This document shows, piece by piece, positions 37,401 to 49,400 of a stretch of DNA of 64,000 nt. This stretch comes from Trochalopteron elliotii. Its lineage: Eukaryota; Chordata; Aves; Passeriformes; Leiothrichidae. The stretch covers positions 179,074 to 243,073 of the forward strand of contig JANPWX010000171.1 in NCBI GenBank assembly GCA_024734555.1, read 5' to 3'. Each line of letters begins with the position of its first letter. Position 1 is the stretch's first letter. A program made the translations under genes and the position numbers. Below the pieces are notes generated by a model. It saw nothing but the letters and a program-made list of their open reading frames with translations. It did no database searches and had not been told where the DNA came from.

Positions 37401-40400
37401 ACACAGATTTTGCTAGAGGCATCATTCACAGAATGCCAGAATGGTTTGGGTTGGAAGGGACCTTAAAGCCCATCTCATTCCATCCCCTGCCATGGACAGG
37501 GACGCCTTCCACTATCCCAGCTTGCTCCAAGTCCCGTCCAACCTGGCCTTGAACACTTCTAGGGATGGAGCAGCCACAGCTTCTGTGGCAACTTGTGCCA
37601 GGACTCCAGCACCCTCACAGGGAAGAACTTTTTCCTAAATGCATTTTGGGATCAGCCCAGCCCAACCAGAGTCAGATTTAATCAAAGACAAATAATGATG
37701 CATCTTGGAAAGCCTGGCAGTGTTTCATCTCATTGTTTTGAGTAAATAAACAAAAAAACACTAGTTTCCTTTAAAGCACCCATGTTCCTTGGATAGATGT
37801 GGCCCAAACCTGACTCTTTTCATGATGTGAAACCTGGATCTTTAATTCTTCCTGTGTTTAAACCAGAACGAAGTGCTAGGAAAGAAGATTTCAGTGTTTT
37901 GGCACCCTGCTGTCCCCAGAAGGTCTGGCTGGTTCTAGACCTCATGGTCTTATTTGTGGATGCCAGCAGGAAACACAAAAATAAAAGTTTCCATGGGTGT
38001 GGGGGCCAGGTAGAAGCCAAGGAAACAGAAAGGATTTCAGGAGAACATGCAGAAACACCCCATTTCTTGCCCTGGGCAGCTTCTGGGACATCACTTGAAT
38101 GACATCGGGAGACAAAATAGAGGCACTTTATTCTAGTTCTATGACTCATGGAGGTAATGCAGAAATTCCCCCAGGGAAAAATCAACAGAGGGAGGGGAAA
38201 CATCTGCATTTCTTTCTCCCTGTCCCAGCGCTTGCTGCTGTCTGAACAAGGCTCACTGAGTGCAGGTGATGGGATGTTGGGCTATGCAGAGTTCTGAGGT
38301 TTTGGCCAGCCCCCAAAACTTCCAAGGGCTTCTCTGAGCATTTTCTCAGCAGTGCATACTGAGATCTCCCCTGACTGTGATACATGCAGCTTCTTTGAGC
38401 TTGGACGAAGGGGAAAAGGCATTGGAAGGGATCCCAGAGAGTCTGAGGGCAACCAGCTGCTGCCCTGACCACTGCTACAGCTCCATGGGCTGTTTTCCCT
38501 ACCAGGAACACAGACCTGTGCTGGCCTCCCACTGAAAACCTCATTCCCCCAGTATTCCTTCCCTCCCTCAGGGACTCCCAGTTCCCAACACAGCTCCGCA
38601 CCCTTCCTCTCAGGGCTGGAGACATTCGCCTGTACGAATGTAAACTCCCTTTCTTTCCAGACCACCCACTTCAGCCTTTTCCACTCCCTTTGGAAAAGGA
38701 GGGGATGGGATGTCTTACAACTCAAATTTGTCTCCATCCCACATGAATGTGGTGTTCTCATTTCCATCAGTGTCATCTATTTACATGAGAAATGCTCGGG
38801 GAGGAAATTGAGGTTACTGAGAGGAAAAAAGTGCCTCACATCAGCCCCGAATCCCTGTGGGATGCACTGCCTGTGCCCTACCACAGACCTTGCCCCACAT
38901 TTCAAGTAGGACAGACTGCAATTAAAGGCCCCAGCAACCAGAAAGTGCCACTGAGCCTTTCCTGCCAGCCTGAGGTGGGAAGGGGCTGCGCTGCAATGTT
39001 AATTCGTTTTTTCAAGGTCACTCTGGAATGGCTGAGCAGGGAGCTGGGCTGGGTGTCTGAGGGCTTTCCCCTGAACCATCCTCACTCCACCTCTGAGATG
39101 GTGCTGGTGATGTATGAGGCATGGGCTCAGAGCCCTGCAGTCTCCATTAATGACTCTGCCAATATTCCCACTAATAAATCAATACATCATTTCTACTGGA
39201 GAACAGCCACCACTCCAGGGCTGTCAGCAATCAGGCACAGAGGCAAAACACCGTTGTGTTTTCAGCCACAGGAGCAGACCTAGAAGGTGTGAAGTACTCG
39301 TGTGTCCTGCCAAGATGATGGCACAGCCTAAAGAGTGTTAGGATAAGTGTTAAAAAGCTTCAGAAATCGGCTCAAATTAGCTTCTATCCACCCTTGCCAG
39401 GCTCCAAAGAAGAGCAGCGGCATCTTTTCATGATCCTTATCGCTGGGGTATCTCCGGGTGCTCAGTATGCCCCCCAGGCCATGGGCAGGATTGTGCTCAG
39501 CCCAGGGCACCAAGAGAAGCTTGATTTAAAAGCTCTTGGCTGGCCAAGGAGAAAGGTGAAATCCCCAAGGCAAAGCTCAAGGAAAGGCAATGCTTGTTCT
39601 GGAGAGACACCTGCTGGCAATGCCCGCGGAGCCTGAGCTGGAAGCTCAGGGACTGGGAGAAAGACTCAGATTTGTAATTCTCAGGTCCAAAGAAAAACAA
39701 CCAATGCTTCTTTTCTTGTTTCTTACAGAACAAAGGAAAAAATACTCCAACTCCAACATCATTATGCACGAGACTTCCCAGTACCATGTCCAGGTGAGCA
39801 CACACACGCAATGGAGTGCTTAAGGGGCTGAGAGGCCAAGGTCAGTGATACATGCCCATAGTGCAGTGTGTTTCCTGTGTCCTGGACCTTTAGGAGGCCA
39901 TGGGGGAGTTGGGAACCTCCTCATCATTAAAATCTGAAATCATGGAGTAAAGGAGAATGGTGGGAAAAAAGATTTAAATAAACAAGGGGAATTTTGTACA
40001 AGGAAAGAGGAAATGGAGAAGCTCTTGTATTCTCCCTCCTCTGTGTCTGAAGGATAGCAGGAAATGTCCCTCTTGTCACCCTGTGCTTCAAACTCTTCTG
40101 ATCAGCACAGACAGGTTAAAAGCAGAGTTCCCATGGTGGTTACCAGAACTCAGCTTTCCAAACAGACCACACAGACTATCAGCTTTCAGCTCTCCTCAGC
40201 TACTGTGTCCTCTCAGGTAACACAAACCCCTTCACACAAGACAGGCAATAAGCCAAATCTATCTCCCACTGCCACAGACACCCACCCCAAAAAGAGAAGT
40301 CAGCCTGGCCATCCCGAACTCAGCGATTCCTGTAACGCAACTTGGTGGTGCAGGACTCTGTGGAGGAGGTGGGGCCGCCCATCACTGAAAACTGAGCAAG

Positions 40401-43400
40401 GCCAGACAGGAGAGCACTTCCTGAGGTTCACATTTAGGACATGGGGCCCTTTAAAGGCCTACATTTAGACTTGTAAAGTGCCTTTTTGTAAAGAGGTCCT
40501 GGTTTCCATCGGAGAAACCAACTCAGTGGGTCAAAGTAGCTCATGGATGCAGAGAAGGGACTTTAAACGGTGACAAGTAAATGAATTCTTCATTAATTAT
40601 GCCATAAGCCACTCGTTTGTGAGTCTCTCCCCTGAACTTTGACCAAGGCAAACAGGATTGCAGTGGCAGGCAGTGAGATGGAATGAGATTTCCTAACGGG
40701 AGGCATTTTACACCCTTTGAAGTAATCTGATCAAAGTTTAATGGTGGATGGAGTCATTGTCCATTCTAGTAAAAGCTGCTGTATTTGAATGTCCATCTGG
40801 ATGAAAGGGGTTTTAAGGGATAAAACAAAGACAGCAGCAAGCTTCTCCCTCTCAATCCACCCAAATCTACAAAAAATGGAAAGCAGAAAAATATTCTAAT
40901 GATTGAGTCAGACAACTAGCTTCCTCTCCATGAAAACTAACAGAACAGTAAACAACAAAGGAATTTATGAAGCTTGTAAAGGTGGTAGATAAAATAATAG
41001 AGGAGATAAAAATGCCTGTCATCTTGAGTAAACCCATTCTCCCCACTGCTCTGAAAGAAGAGGGCTTGTCACCTCTGCACAGATAAAACTGACTTGGCAA
41101 ATACCTTCCCATGCACTATTTTACAATTACAGTAACATACACCCAGCATGTTTTTCATTCGTGATTGCATTGCTAATCTCAGCTGTCGGCTCACACACCT
41201 GCCAGGAGCTCTATTTAGACAGTGCCTCACCCCATACCTTTGCTTGATGAACACAGGAATGGGCCTTGCCTTGTCCTCGTCTCTGCTCCTTCTTCCAGCC
41301 TTTGGGAATCATCTAACAACAAATGGGTCACCACAAACCCTATCCACCCCTAATGCCCAAGAGCATGTTTAAAGATTTTCTGCCAGTCAGGTCTACCAGT
41401 GCTGTAAATCTGGGCCTTTCCCTGCATCCACCTTGTGTGGAGCCAACTGCAACAACAGTTCTTGGTTGTGCTTCCTCACAACCATCCAAGGCTCTGTGCT
41501 CTGAGTGCACACATCCCTCTCGGGTCCATGTGGTCTGTGTCAGATCTCACAGCTTCTCCAAGGTTCCAGTCCCACAGCAGGACATGCTGGAGCAGCATCA
41601 GCTTTGCTGCCTCTTAATCTGCTTCCCACTTTGCATTTACCTGGGCTTTTACAGGGAGAAAGGAATTCTTTCCCAACAACTCTCTCATCTTCCTCCATGG
41701 CCCACTGACCACACGTCAACTGTGGACACAACCCACTGGGTTATTGAATCAGCTCATGAGTGCATCAGCACCAGAAAGAAGCTACTTGATCCCTAAAAAG
41801 GTTATGTCTGATCACTGGGAGAAAGCAGGAAGATATGGGATCAAAGGGAGAAAAGCCAGGCAAAACTCATCCCATTACTACAAATTTTCCATTAATTTAG
41901 GACTTGCTTTAAAACACCCCCCATTTTTCCAGCTTTTGCTTTGAACCTGACTACAGTATGTGTGCCTCAAAGAGAAGCAGGCATTTCACTGCTGCCCTTC
42001 CCCCACCCACTGAATGCCTGCCAGGACCATTTCTGGGGTGGCCACATTGGTGTCCCTGGCCCCCCAGGGCAGCTCTATCTGCAGCACCTGGGTGTACCTG
42101 CTCCAGGGGTTAATCTGCTCCTGGCTCTCCAGTTTAGGCATTGCTGCTGAAGTGCCTGTTCTGTACCCTGCTGAGCAAGGAAATGAGGATGAGAGGGTCA
42201 TGCTGGTGGATGGGCCTTTGATATTCCAGGGACAAGAGAAAAAGCTGGGATCTGGCCCAATAAGCTTCCAAGGTTTGCAGGCCCTTGGACTGCACAGATG
42301 CTTTGGGCAGGTCTGTAACTTATCCATCCAAAAACCTTCAGCTTTTCTCTGCTGGAGAAAGTTGGTAAAGACAGGGAAAAGCTTCAGCTGCTTTTTGACA
42401 GTCAGGCATGTTCTCCTTCCTTTCTCACCAAGAACACAGCTGGNNNNNNNNNNNNNNNNNNNNNNNNNNNNNNNNNNNNNNNNNNNNNNNNNNNNNNNNN
42501 NNNNNNNNNNNNNNNNNNNNNNNNNNNNNNNNNNNNNNNNNNNNNNNNNNNNNNNNNNNNNNNNNNNNNNNNNNNNNNNNNNNNNNNNNNNNNNNNNNNN
42601 NNNNNNNNNNNNNNNNNNNNNNNNNNNNNNNNNNNNNNNNNNNNNNNNNNNNNNNNNNNNNNNNNNNNNNNNNNNNNNNNNNNNNNNNNNNNNNNNNNNN
42701 NNNNNNNNNNNNNNNNNNNNNNNNNNNNNNNNNNNNNNNNNNNNNNNNNNNNNNNNNNNNNNNNNNNNNNNNNNNNNNNNNNNNNNNNNNNNNNNNNNNN
42801 NNNNNNNNNNNNNNNNNNNNNNNNNNNNNNNNNNNNNNNNNNNCCAGGTTTGGAGCTCCTGCAGGCTTTGCAGCATAGAAGCTCTTCAGAGTAGCTGTTC
42901 CCAGAGGATGGGATCCCACATATTGCATGGATCCTACTTGGCACAGAGGACCAACACTTGCCCATGGCTTGTGTGAGCTCTTTGCCTGGCACAAATCCCA
43001 CACAAGCAGGTTTGCTACACAAGACAAGCAAAACACAAACGCTTTTATAGCGTGGCAAGCAAAGCATTAGTTTGAGTGCCATAGTTCTAGTTCCAAGCCA
43101 GGTTCAGAGGGGCCTGGGGAGTAACTCATGTGTATGAAGCATTTGCCCCACTGGACAGGGATCAGAGCTGCTGGAATTGATGAGAGTAATATGGAAGTGG
43201 TGAAACTGGTTATGAAAACACATTAAGAAACCCAAATCTTTCACTGCCACGAACAGTTGGTACCACAGGCTGGTACCAACAACCAAAACTGTTTTGTGCA
43301 GCAACACCTTCATGCCTGAGCTCTGAAACTACAAACAGTAATTGAAGCCTCTAGAGATGCTTTCATCACCAATTTACACACCCCAACAAACATTTTCCAC

Positions 43401-46400
43401 CTGTTTTTATCTCCTTTCTCTCCCCAACTTCAGCACTTGGCCACCTTCATCATGGACAAGAGCGAGTCCATCACAACAGTGGATGATGCAATCCGGAAAC
43501 TCATCCTGCTCAACTCCAAAGAGAAGATCTGGACACAGGAGATGCTGCTGCAAGTGAATGACAAGTCCATCCGGCTGCTGGACTGTGAGACACAGGTACC
43601 TGGAGCTCTGTGGGACTGACCCCAGACTGAAGTGTGGGGTGCAGTGAGTGCCCTTTCCATTCTGCCTGGGAGAGGGCAAGTTCTAAGGAACACAAACGAG
43701 GGTGAATCACTACCAAAATCCTCTCCTGGATTAGAGTGAGCCCTGCAGAGTGGGAACAGGATGGTTTTAGCAATGACAAACTAAGGAAGATCAGCCCAGG
43801 GATCCCAGGAGTTCCTGCACAGGACCATTCCCCTTCAGTTTAATAGTACCCCCTTGCCGGACACCTTCCCCCTTTTCTTGCAGGAGGAGCTGGAGGACTT
43901 CCCCCTGCCGACAGTGCAGCACTGCCAGACAGTGCTCAATCAGATGCGCTATTCCTCCATCCTCCTGCTGGTGTGTCAGGATTCTGAGCAGCACAAACCT
44001 GACATCCACTTCTTCAACTGTGACGAGGTGGAGGTGAGCAGAGCCCTGCTGCTTGGTTTGAAACAGAACATAACACTTCTTGCTGTCTGCCCTTTCCCCC
44101 TTCCTCCAATCCTTCCTAAAGCCAAGCCCTTATAAACATCCCTGTTTTATCCTTGAGGCGGAGATGGTTCATGAGGACATAGAAAGTGCCCTGGCAGACC
44201 ACAAACATGGGAAGAAGATACGGCCACAGACACTCAAGTAAGTGCTGTGGGATACAGCTGGGAGCAACAACAATAAACCCATTTCCAGTGGTTTAGTCAC
44301 ACTCCAGTCTCTTGGAAATGGGATCTGTAACCACTGATGGGGCTGTTCTGTGACATTTTCCTTGCAGGGCAAACCAGGAAAAGATCAAGCAGAGACAATC
44401 CATCCTCCCCCCACCTCAAGGGCCGGCTCCCATCCCGATCCAGCATGACATGCGAGGCTCAGCAATGAACAGGAACAGGGTTGCACCCCCTTCCCAGCAT
44501 GATCCAGGTACAGGGAGCACTCAGGAAGTCTTTCCTGGGGATGGGAGACTAATTAACCCAGACAGCCAACCTTCCTGAAGTGGTCTATGGTGAAAGTAAG
44601 TGTTGTACTCACTGGGCATCTTCTGCTCAACAAATAAAAGCTCCCAGAAACTCCTTGGACTCCGTGGACTTGTCACGGTCAAAAGTGCCTTTGCCAAAAC
44701 TGCCTCCCCAGTTCTCCCATTCAGCAGATCCTGCTGTGCCAGCCCTTTCCAACCCCCTGCCCGGAGCTGACATTGTTTGCTTCCACTGGGCATGTAGCTT
44801 CTGGAAGCCAGGAGCAGCCTCGGGGTTGGGTCTTTGCAGGATGATTGGGATTTAGCACCTTTTACAAACATTATTCCTGAGGTGCCCTCACAACCCACAA
44901 CACTCAAGCTGGAAGCTACCATCCTATGGATCCCTGCCTTTCCTGGAGCCTATTTCCATGCTCTGATAGTAAATATATTTTTCTCTCCCTTGTTTGCAGA
45001 CTATGAACGACGAAGCTCTGGCTCTCACGACCATGAGGAATCCCGCGCCATGTTAGCACAGAAGATTGAAAAGGAAACGGTGGGTGACAGGGACACTGCA
45101 CAGTCCATAGGCAGGAGCAGAGGCAGGGAGCAGGGGGCTCCTCCATGAGCAGACATTTGATGCATCATCTGGGAATTTTTCCAACTGATACCTGCTGTGC
45201 ATAAAGATAAGGTGGCCAAAAGCAAGTCTTCATCACCATGTCAGTAACAATGTCCTCTGACCTGAGGCAGCTCTGCTGATTCCAGCTCTGCTCCTCCCCA
45301 TCCCACTAGAGTTATTTTCCAGCTGTCCATTAGCAGCAGTCACTTGTCATATTGGTAAGGACAGCACACAGCCAGGCCCAGCAGCTCTGTGCTTGCAAAG
45401 GGATGCATTTCATGCCTGGATTGCCCACTTGTGTGCATTCTCCTGGGAAATGCAGCTGGCCCTGGGATTCAGTCTCCCAGCCATGTGCAGCCCAGGCTTG
45501 CGTTTGTATTGATCCCTTGGGTTTCTGTCCTCACAGCAAATCCTGAACTGCACCCTGGATGACATTGAAGTGTTCGTTGCCCGGCTCCAGAAGGCTGCAG
45601 AGGCATACCGACAGCTCAACCAAAGGAAGAAAGGGAAGAAGAACAAGAAGAAAGGGCCAGCAGGTGCAGTGCAGCAGCCACAACAAACAGGGAGCACAGG
45701 GGACAGGGATGAAGGCAGGGGGACACCTCAGCTCCCGGCCCAGCAGGGCTGGATCGGTGTCATGGCACAGCCACAGATCCAGGCACACCAGTTTGGGAGG
45801 TGCCACTGTCCATGAGCACCTCTGGCAGAGCACATGGAGCCTCCAGCACACAGAGGGAGTTTGCCTTTTCCTGAACCCCTGATTTTCAGTAGTTCTGGTC
45901 TCAAAACCCATTTCTGCTGTGCCTTCTGCACAGCAGGCAGATGGAACCTTCCCAAAGGGAATGCTCTCACTAACGTGTCCTTCTCTGCCCCTTCTCCTGG
46001 CAGAGGGAATGCTGACCCTCCGGGCAAGACCCCCGAGCGAGGCCGAGTTCATTGACTGCTTCCAGAAAACCAAACTGGCTTTTAACCTCTTGGTAAGATA
46101 CGGAGGAGTTTCCATCCCATACAGGGACAGGGCTTTCCCCCATGTATCCCAGCAGTGAGTGTTTAGAGAGAAACTTGAACAGAAAATACTGACAAGGGAC
46201 AACAGTGGGAATTCCAGGTTCTTCAGAACTCAGGACAAACATTGTGTCAGGTTTGTGCAGGTTTTCTGGGACAAGCTGTTAAACCAAAACTAGAAGCATC
46301 ATGTCCAGGATGGGACAGAGCAGCCAGAGGGTTGCAACACCTGGGTCTTTTCAGATCCAGGCCTGGGAAGTCTCTGCTTGACAGTAACTGAAGTCCCCCA

Positions 46401-49400
46401 TTGCCCCGATATTCCTGGCCCCTCTCTTTCTCCCCTGCCAGACCATCTGTATTGTGGAGGGGATGAAAAGCAAGAGCATAAAGGTGTTCTCAGTGCTACC
46501 AGCTCTGCTAAGTGAAACCCAAGAGACCAGGAGGCTAACAAAGCAGCAGGAATTCTGTCAGTTGTGACCAAACTTGTCCTGCAAACACATCCTCCAAACT
46601 CCTTCCTGGGCAGTCATTAATAAAGAAATCCCAGAGATTGTAAACAGTAATGTGGGACACCAAGGTCCAGCCTTTTCTTTGAGAAGCAAATACGGATAAT
46701 TTGTGCCTGCTTATTTGAGCAGCTTATTTCCTGGCAAGAACCCAGGGTTGAGTGTGGAACAGAGCTGGGACCCCGTGGTGGAGCCCTGCCATGTTCCTCA
46801 CCACGTGGCTGCTGAGTCCCTGGGAAGTGCCCCTTCACTGGGGCAGTTGTTTCTCACTTCCCACTCCACATTTGGATGTTTAATCTCCAGAATTTTAAAT
46901 GCTTTGCATTTTGGTAGGGGTGGGGACCCTGTCTCCCATGGCAGTAGTGCCAGAAGGCCAGGACAGGAGAAGGAGCCTGAATGGAAGCATGAACTGGAGA
47001 GGTTTCTCACCAGGGCTCTGCTGATTGCTGCTACTGAAACCCAGTTCCTACCTGAAACCCAGTTCCCACAGTAAATTAATCCCAAGTGTTTGCTCCTCCA
47101 TTCTGCCACAGTTCACCTCAAGCTCCGGGTGCCATGGGCAAGACCTTGGTGGAGACTTTCTCTTGCCAGCAATTGCCAAAGGACCCTCAAAACACCTCTC
47201 CTCTGTTGTTTTCATTCATGGAATTAGTGGAATTCTCAACCTTGCAATAGGCAGAAGCAACCATAACCCTGGCCTTTCCTCGCTAGGACTTTCAAAATAA
47301 GCCAAGGTTTTGTGTGTCTGTTCAAATTACCTTCCAAGGCACTGATTTAACAGAGAGGGTATTCCAGCCCTCCTGAAATTAATTGGGAATTAGAAATGGA
47401 CACAAAGTAAAATGAATGATTCCTACTCCCCCATCCCTTACTCTTCTCATCAGCCAGCAACACTCCCCCCATGTGACAGAAAAGAGAAGGCACACTCAGG
47501 TTAGGGTTAAACTGTGTTTCTCTTTCCAGGCCAAACTGAGGAAGCACATCCAGAACCCCAGCGCTTCAGAGTTGGTGCATTTCCTATTTGGGCCATTGGA
47601 ACTGGTAAATCTTATTCCCAGGTCTCACTAGAACCTCCCCTTTTATTTCTACTTCACACTTACAAGCAGACAGATTGTGCAGAAGGGTTAGAAGGGTTAG
47701 AAAACTGCTCATGCCTGGCCACAGCTTTCTCAGAAACTTTCAGAAGTGGTGCTGGTTGTTCCTGGCCTCTGATCCAGTTTGCAGCTTGAAGAAAATACAG
47801 GAATTCCAGGAAATATGAATCCTTCCATCCAATCAATAAGGCATTACAGTGAACAAAAGGGGCAGTCCGCTGGGATTCCCACTGGGAATGTGTCTGGTCT
47901 CACCTTCAGGCAAACATGGCTCAGTATTTGCATTGAAAATGCTTGGAAGCAGAAATCCCAACTTGGAAAAGAAGCCAGAAAAGATACAGGAATAGCAAGA
48001 TATTTTCCATTCTTTGAAGTGTCAGCTTGTGACACTTCACTTGTCTTTAGCAACAGCTCATTTGTAGATCAGATCTTGAGTTTACTCCAATCCAAAAAAA
48101 ATATCTCACGTTCCCCTGAACTGTCCAGTCTCCTTCAACGACTTGAGTTGATGTTTCTTGAGGTGACTGAGCTGACCCAAGGATCAGTTTTGTCTTTGAC
48201 TCCTGCTCCTCTGTGTGTCACTGGTTTGACATTTTGACTGTTTCTTGCAAGTTCTCCCCTCTTTGTGTGGTTTGTGTGTGACCCAGATCATCAACAGTTG
48301 TGGTGGCCCCGAGCTGGCCCGGTCTGTCCTGAGCCCGCTGCTTTCTAAAGATGCCACCGATTTCCTGAGAGGTCACCTGACACCCAAAGAGATAAACCTC
48401 TGGGATTCCCTGGGGGAGACATGGACCAGATCCAGGTGAGGACAGAGCTGCCATCTCCCCAGGTTCCTCAGGCAGAGGGGATGCTTGGATGCTCTAATGC
48501 TCCTGCATCTCCTTTGAGGGGATTCTCTCAAAGACACATTCCTTGTGAATGTCACCTCATATTTCCACTTTGTGTCCTAGAGCTGAGTGGCCCCGAGACA
48601 CCAACATCCCCACCTACATCCCCAAATTCCGCAATGGCTGGGAACCACCCACAGAAATCTTCCGTGGAGCTCCCTGGGAAATAGACATTGGACACTTGCA
48701 AGAGGAGGTTAGTCCTGTGTCTCTGGGGATCCTCTCTTCCCTCTCCCTCCCCTTTTCCAGAAAGATGGAGCTGCCGGGGGTGTGGTGGTGCGCAACTAGT
48801 TGGCTCAAAACTCAGTTGGATCTGGTTGCTCCAGTTAAATACGGAAAGCAAACGAGGATGGAAAAGGGCAGCAATAATCAGCCTCTCCCAGTTCGAGGCA
48901 GCAGGACCCTACAGTGTCACTGAGCTCCAGGACACAGGCTTCCCTGAAGAACATCTTGACCAAAAGCTGCCAGGCCATGACTCCATCTCGCACTATCCCT
49001 CACCTTTTCTCCAATCAGCTTTCCCCTTTCCTGGTAACACTGACTCCATGTCTGCCTTTCCAGCTCTCCTCAGCCAATGGATATCCTTACCGGAACTCCT
49101 CGCTCAAGCGTGGCCAGGCAGCTGAGCAGACACAGGCTGGGGATGCCTTCAAACAGAATGTCACTCCACATGGAAATAGGTAATGGATCTGCACCCCATA
49201 GCTTCAGCTGCCACCTTGGAACCTCATGAACACACATGGACACATACAGTGACACTGGGAAGTTTGGGCATCCTGGAGACAACTCCCTGCCACTATTAAT
49301 AACCACCAAGAGAAGACAAAGATCAACTAAGGGATTATTCCCATGAGCACTGTCTGCTGTTTAACCCCCAGCAGCTCTGCAAGGAAAGGAATCCCAGGTG

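Larger units (their letters stand above)
29548..39728 (+). other. EPS8L2: EPS8L2 intron after coding exon 2 (10 kb)
   Basis: No exon is visible. It contains one antisense CR1 fragment (37428-37640), a run of G near 32081 and a near-perfect 13-bp hairpin at 34973-35001. ORFs of about 160 codons at 38282-38776 (-) and 38792-39283 (+) show no domain or splice support. Confidence 0.7.
39794..43433 (+). other. EPS8L2: EPS8L2 intron with assembly gap
   Basis: This intron has no visible exon and includes the 400-base gap. An inverted repeat lies at 43256-43280, about 150 bases before the next exon. The rest is plain intron sequence. Confidence 0.7.

Noticed and set aside
38282..39283. Two neighbouring ORFs of about 160 codons (minus 38282-38776, plus 38792-39283) that look like a divergent gene pair
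   Set aside because: Neither shows a domain, hydrophobic pattern, plausible start context or splice support; both lie wholly inside an EPS8L2 intron and such lengths arise by chance in GC-moderate DNA.
41986..43082. Long ORFs of up to 320 codons across 42.0-43.1 kb
   Set aside because: They are open only because the 400 N of the assembly gap carry no stops.
47495..47702. Telomere-like words (GGTTAGGGTTAA and AGAAGGGTTAGAAGGGTT)
   Set aside because: Only one or two units, not a telomeric array; likely chance.
48708..48722. Reading past the exon 13 donor of EPS8L2 gives V-S-P-V-S, which resembles a stretch of human EPS8L2, suggesting the exon might be longer
   Set aside because: The gttagt donor keeps the frame with the next exon (whose RNSS aligns with human RNS), while no good donor exists a few codons further on. 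The match is five residues only.
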